Shown one piece after another: positions 58,855-64,000 of a stretch of 64,000 nt of DNA. The position numbers were made by a program, and so were the translations under genes. This DNA comes from Darksidea phi (taxonomy: Eukaryota > Ascomycota > Dothideomycetes > Pleosporales > Lentitheciaceae). The stretch lies in the NCBI GenBank assembly GCA_030770425.1, contig JASJFT010000152.1:45875-109874 (forward strand), written 5' to 3'. The notes under the pieces were generated by a model. It was not told where the DNA came from and did not search any database. It saw nothing but the letters and a program-made list of their open reading frames with translations. The number at the start of each line of letters is the position of its first letter. The first letter of the stretch is position 1.

Positions 58855-59022
58855 TAGTATCTTCTTCTACCCTAATTACGCTATCTATAAACTCCTTAGT
58901 ATTTTCTTCTATCCTAATCTTACTATTTATAGGCTCCTTAGTATCTTCCTCTACTTTAATCTTACTACCTACGGGCTTCTTAGTATCTTTTTCTCCCTTA
59001 ATCTTACTATCTACTTAGCTAC
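58855..59022 (-). repeat. 42 bp minisatellite, four units, coding-like on minus strand
   Basis: The word tagtat recurs at 58855, 58897, 58939 and 58981, exactly 42 bp apart. On the minus strand each unit reads as 14 codons without stop (KEPINSKIRIEENT and variants), so it was probably a repeat in a protein now lost to mutation. Confidence 0.8.
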
Positions 59023-59964
59023 TATTCTTACTTATACTATTCTAGATATATTTAATAAGTAACTTTACCGATATATATCTATATAGCTAAGTAACTATAT
59101 TATTAGGTAATCGGGCTATAAAAACTAAGTTACTATTATTAGTATTATAGACCGTATCCGTTATCTATACTACCTAGTAGTTATTAAGGCTATTTAATAT
59201 ATTATTAAGAAGTATACTAACGTCTAGACTATTAAGTATAATAGAGAAGGTAGTTAATAATAAGGTTAATTCTATAGTACGTCGAATAGTCTCTAATAAG
59301 GGAGATATACTTAGATAGTCTATAGCTAGTTAGTATAGAAGTAAAATTTTCTAATTATATTATTACTATCTTAAGTCTAAGGGTTTTAATATATATATAT
59401 ATTAAAATTATCTCTATTTACGCCTTATACTAGATTTCGTAGAGAGGTAGTTTTAGACCTATAGAACTATATAAAAGACTCGTTACGTAAACTAGATCTA
59501 GGGTTTAGTATATAAAAGAGGTAGAGGCTATAAAATAAATAATTATAATAAAGTAGTAGAATATAGTATAGTTTCTACGTTAACTATATTAAGATTAATT
59601 TAGAATCTTATTATTAATACTTTAGGAGCCTTTTTTATCTTACCTCTAGTTATATCTTCTTATAATAGTCCTAAAAAGATAGGTAGAAGATTAAGAAAGT
59701 ATACTAATACTACTACTATAGTAGATATAAAGAAGACTAGTAATCGATAACGATATTAATAAACGCGCTAGTCCTAGTAGCTAGTAAACTTTATTATATA
59801 TAAATCTCTACTTCCTATAGATATACTAACTAAAATCCCTTTAGAATTTAATCTTCGAATAAATACTAATATTCCTATTCCTTAAGATAATAATAGTTAA
59901 TAAAACGATAAACTATTTAATCTAAAAGTAAATCTTCTATTACTAATTTTCTCTCCTCCGCTAG

Positions 59965-62900
59965 TATTATAACCCTACACGAGCCGTAGGATATAGGGTA
60001 TCCTAAGGAAGTTATAAGCTAAGGAAACGACTTAGTTAATAATCTAATATTACGTAATAATAATCTATTTAATCTATATCTTAGTATAACGGAGTAGATA
60101 GAGTATAGCTAATATTAATCTATTTAATCTATACCTTAGTACTATAGAGTAGATAGAGTATAGGATAGAAAAGATAGGTATAAAAGGGCGGAGGATTTTA
60201 TAGATTTTCTATCTTAATTCTTTATAGTTAATCTTTAGTTTTTTACCTAATACTTATAAATAAGATTAGATCTTTTTCTAAGTAGTTATTCTAGTAATAG
60301 AATTCGTTAACTTAATCTTAATCTATTAGAAATTAATAGTATAATAAATATTCTATTAGTTTTAATCTAGATCTTATATAAAGGTATATATAACGTATAA
60401 TATATTAACTACTCTAAACTAAGGTTATATTAATATAGTAACTCTATCTAGCTTACGTAATATCTTTAAAGAGAGTATAACTAGGGCTCTAATAATAAAT
60501 CTAATAGCCCTAATCTAGTAATAGATAGCTTAGATAGTTAAGTTATAATAAACTATAATATTACTATAAGGATCGTTATAATAGGTACGAGCGGGACTTA
60601 GAACGAAGTTAAAGATCCTAATACTAAAGAAATATAATAGTAGAAAGAAAGGCTTAAGACCGTTTCTTATATAATTAGACCTATACTATTAGTTTAACTC
60701 TACTACGTTTACTAGCGACTAGAATAAGATTCTTACCGTAGGTATATATATAATAGGAAAAGTAGCTATATAAATATAGCCTCTAATTAACGACTATATA
60801 ACTAATAAGGATTCCTTATTAAAGTAACGCGACGAAATAAAAGTAGTATTTAAAGATTAGGATTTATTTAAGGAATAGATATATATAATCTTTAGAGATA
60901 TTAATAAGGTTTAGTAGGCCGAATACTAGATTTAAAGGCTAAGATAGACTAAATTAGTAAGTACGTATACTACTAAATTTAAATAGTTATAATATAAGAT
61001 TAATTAGGACGATATACCTCTTATAGTCGTATATTATAATAGACTTAAGAAGCTAATTAAGGACGAGTTAGCTTAATTTAAAAAATTAGACGATCTAGTA
61101 GAACTAATTAAGACGGCTATTTATATTAATAACTAACTATACGAACGAGCGCTTAAGAAGTAAGATACTATAGAACTAATAAGAGTCTATAAAAAAGAGT
61201 AGATAGCTTAAAAGTACGAGTTCTATAGGGGTTACGACGAAATAGACGTTAATATAGTCTAGGAAAAGAAATATTTAAAGAATAAAAAATATAAGTAAGG
61301 TAAGAAGTTATAAAAAGTCCTAGTAGATAAGATAAAATAATACTAAGACGAAAAAGTATATTTACGCTACGATATATAGGGATACTTCGCTAGGGAATAT
61401 AATAAAGAAAAGAAAAATATAGAAAGCTAGAACGACGCTAGGTATATAAATATAATTAGGTATAGTAAAGAAAAAGAAATTAAGCCTAACTTAACGTCTA
61501 AGATATAGTACGACGCTAGTAGGTAGAACGAGATCGAAGAGATTACTTAATAATAAGACGACCTAGAGCTTAAGATAGGAGAATTAAAACTTAATAGACT
61601 AAACGAGGTTAGTATAGAAGATATTTTTAGACGGTTAGTATATAATAAGTATTAGAAATACGGGACTAGCTAGTATATCACTAAATATTATACTAATATA
61701 AGGAAGCTAATATACGTTATAAAAGATCGAGGTTAATAGGTAATAGGCTAGGTCCTAAGACTTTAAGGACTAAAAGATTATAAGATAATCTAGGACTATA
61801 ATAATATAAGCTATAACGCGCTACTATAGATAAACTATATAGGAAATTACGAGTACTATACCTAGTAGAAGAAGAAAACTATAATACTTCTAGGAAGTAG
61901 CTTATATATATATCTTTAAAACGTAGAATACTTAATAATAGGATACTATATCTATAACTATAATAACTAGGCCTAGGCTTATAAGGAGTAAGAATAGCTA
62001 GAATAGATTAATTATTATAATAATAAATATAATAAGTATTTCCCGATAAAATATACTATAGGACGATAGTTATATAGACTAATCTAGGTAGATATTAAAG
62101 GATATAAATAAGATATTAACTATAGGATTATATATTAAGAACCTAATTATAAGGCTATATATTAGACGTACTATAATCGATTATATATCCTATACCTAGC
62201 GTAATAAGAGCTTACGACTAGAAAGGAAGAAGATATCTTCTATTAAAATCTTAAAAGGAAGGAATACCTTATTAAATAATATAAATTATATAGATATCTA
62301 GTATAGAACTAAGATAGTTTAAAGAACCTAAAGATTAATAGATAGCTAAGGGTCTTAGATATATAGTAGGGATATTATAATACCTAGAACGATAAAAATA
62401 AGGTAGAACCTATTAATTAGAATATACTATTACTAAAAGGAAAATTATTAGAAGAACTAAATTAAGAAACGCCTTATAGAATCGGAAGAGTACTAGATCT
62501 AAAAATAGAATAGATAGACGAGTCGTCTACTTAATAAAATAAGACTAGAGAACTAGAGGAGGACTTCGAAGATTAGGACCTCTATAATAATAAGCTAAAA
62601 AATTAGATTATTATTAATTATACTAAGGTCGCGTTAATAAAAGTACTTAAAAGATAACTTTATAAATCGTATAAGAAGATATATAGTAACTAATTAGATT
62701 AGAAGTAGACGTACGGATTTATAAATAAAAAGTCTAAGCTATCGTAGATAGTAGAGTAGAGTTTATACTCCTATTATTAAAATTAGTAGAAGAATATAGG
62801 ATTCTTTACTAAGTTAAAGAAAAACCTATATAAGTAGACCTTAGAGATAGATTATCTATAGAATATAGAGGGGGTATAATTCGCCTTAAAATATAAAAAG

Positions 62901-63888
62901 TAATCTTAAAGATAGAAAACGTTAGAGACTATCGTAGATTTAATATTATAGAAATTAAAGATACTAATATAATTATTAGTTACGACTAGCTAGTAATATA
63001 TAATCTATAAATAGATTAGAAGCTACGTAAAGTACTAGACTATAAGTAGGTAGCTCGAGTTATAGGAATTAGAAGACTAGAAAGGTCTAGCTATAAGATC
63101 TAGTATATACCCTAAAAAGAGAGAATAGGCTTAATTTTATCTTATAAGATTATAAGAATCTATAAGAAGAATCTATAAAGAGTTAGTATTATTATAGTAC
63201 GAAGAGTTACGACTATATAGAAAGAACTATAGTTAATAATACCTCGAGATTATAAGGAGTTCTAAGAGCTATTTAAGGAATATCTAGAAACCAATTTACT
63301 AGAGTACTAGGAATAGAATTATAAGATATATCTAAAATAGGGTACGAAGCTTGAGCTTAGACCTATATACTTATTAATAATAGATTAATAAGAAGAATTA
63401 AAGGAGTACTTAATAAAAAACTTAAAAAGAGGATATATTAGAGAGAGTTAGAGCTCTATAGTATTACTAGTTTTATTTATTCTAAAGAAGAATAAAAAGT
63501 TATAACTTTATATAGACTATAGATACTTAAATAACGTTATAAAGAAAAACTAATACCTATTACTATTAATTAAAGAACTTATAGACTAGCTTTAAGAAAT
63601 TAAGTAGATTATAAAATTTAATATCTAAGAGAGATTCTACTAGATTCGAATAGTAAAAGGGTATAAGAAGTATATAGTATTTAAGACCTAATATAAACTC
63701 TACGAGTATAGAGTTATACTATTTAGACTAATAAATATACTAATAATATTTTAGTTAATTATTAATAGAATATTAAATAAATACTTAGACGTATTCTATA
63801 CGGTATATTTAGATAATATTCTTATATATAGTAAAGGGACGCTAGAAGAATATAAAGAGTATATAAAGAAAGTACTACGAAAGCTATA
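59965..63888 (+). mobile_element. 5' part of a second gypsy family, mutated, interrupted by a young LTR
   Basis: Starts with a mutated LTR (tattataaccctac, 59965) that aligns with the clean LTR at 63889. A TATA-like tataaaagg lies at about 60181 within it. The LTR 3' end is not certain (about 60300). The internal region reads as a gag-like, lysine-rich segment (60600-62300), then pol, with reverse transcriptase text on the plus strand from about 63480, including a mutated YLDD box at about 63803-63835. The element breaks off at 63888 inside RT, where the clean LTR begins. RNase H and integrase are not in this window. Confidence 0.8.
60061..60170. repeat. 55 bp tandem repeat inside the mutated LTR
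   Basis: taatctatttaatctatayc recurs at 60061 and 60116, with the rest of the unit (gtagatagagtata) also repeated. Lies in the LTR upstream of its TATA-like box. Confidence 0.75.
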
Positions 63889-64000
63889 TGTTACAACCCT
63901 ACGCGAATTACAGGATGCGGGGTATCCCGAGAAGGTTGGAAGCCAAGACAAGGGCTTAGTCAGTGATCCAACATCACGTGACAATGATCTGGTTGATCTG
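63889..64000 (+). mobile_element. start of an unmutated LTR (young gypsy copy or solo LTR), runs off right edge
   Basis: Begins with canonical TG (tgttacaaccctacgcg) and has normal composition from the first base, in sharp contrast to the sequence before it. It aligns without gaps to 59965-60076, with differences that are all transitions by eye. The insertion point is inside the RT of the older copy. Confidence 0.8.

Larger units (their letters stand above)
47020..63888. repeat. 16.9 kb AT-rich, RIP-like block of nested repeats
   Basis: Continuous TA-rich sequence with very few TG or CA dinucleotides, many TA steps, and TAG/TAA stops every few codons in all frames. Retroelement proteins can be read through the stops, with Asp, Gly, Cys and Gln/Trp codons replaced as expected from G-to-A and C-to-T changes. 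This is the picture of RIP in ascomycetes. Stretches not assigned below (47020-47672, 54076-54255, 54813-54985, 55890-59960) are of the same texture and contain further unidentified repeat remains. Confidence 0.9.

Noticed and set aside
63796..63984. 62-codon minus-strand frame crossing the junction of old element and clean LTR.
   Set aside because: It spans an insertion boundary and is antisense to RT; no independent support.

Overview
The window looks like filamentous ascomycete nuclear DNA, most likely Dothideomycetes/Pleosporales. The signs are short 45-60 bp introns with GTAAGT-type donors, PTH11-like receptors, a CALB-type lipase, a SesA-like STAND N-terminus, and a long AT-rich block that looks like repeat-induced point mutation (RIP). 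The order-level placement is inference; no species can be named from sequence alone.

Positions 1 to about 46,900 have normal base composition and hold a mixture of intact and ruined genes. Genes that read through cleanly once introns are placed are: a STRAP-type WD40 gene (cut by the left edge), a PTH11-like receptor (5106-6656), a cytochrome P450 (12293-14059) behind a DHA2-type MFS transporter (14932-16974), an HGG/GDSSGG esterase (21668-23127), a motor-only kinesin (32734-34122), a CALB-like lipase (37863-39206), and a divergent pair of O-methyltransferase (43622-45123) and 3beta-HSD/epimerase-like reductase (45759-46868). Between them lie at least eleven relics: F-box-like, DUF6536, histidine acid phosphatase, a second PTH11-like receptor, fatty acid desaturase, a second P450, a small secreted protein, flavin amine oxidase, APH-type kinase, a SesA/STAND N-terminus, and a third PTH11-like receptor broken by one base. 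Many of the stop codons in these relics can be explained by C-to-T or G-to-A changes, but indels are also common.

From about 47,020 to 63,888 the sequence turns abruptly into TA-rich DNA almost without long reading frames. It holds a complete but heavily mutated Ty3/gypsy chromovirus (47678-54070, two 177 bp LTRs, 5 bp target duplication), the 5' part of a second copy (54256-54812), a 178-184 bp satellite array (about 54990-55890), hairpin repeats, a 42 bp minisatellite, and the 5' part of a different gypsy element (59965-63888). At 63,889 an unmutated LTR of that second family starts and runs off the right edge. The contrast between mutated and clean copies shows RIP-like transitions within the window itself.

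Functionally, P450 plus MFS and the OMT plus HSD pair look like tailoring or export genes of secondary metabolism, but no PKS, NRPS or terpene synthase is present here. The three PTH11-like receptors, secreted hydrolases and STAND fragment fit an accessory, possibly repeat-border or subtelomeric, region of a plant-associated fungus. No tRNA, rRNA or CRISPR was found.
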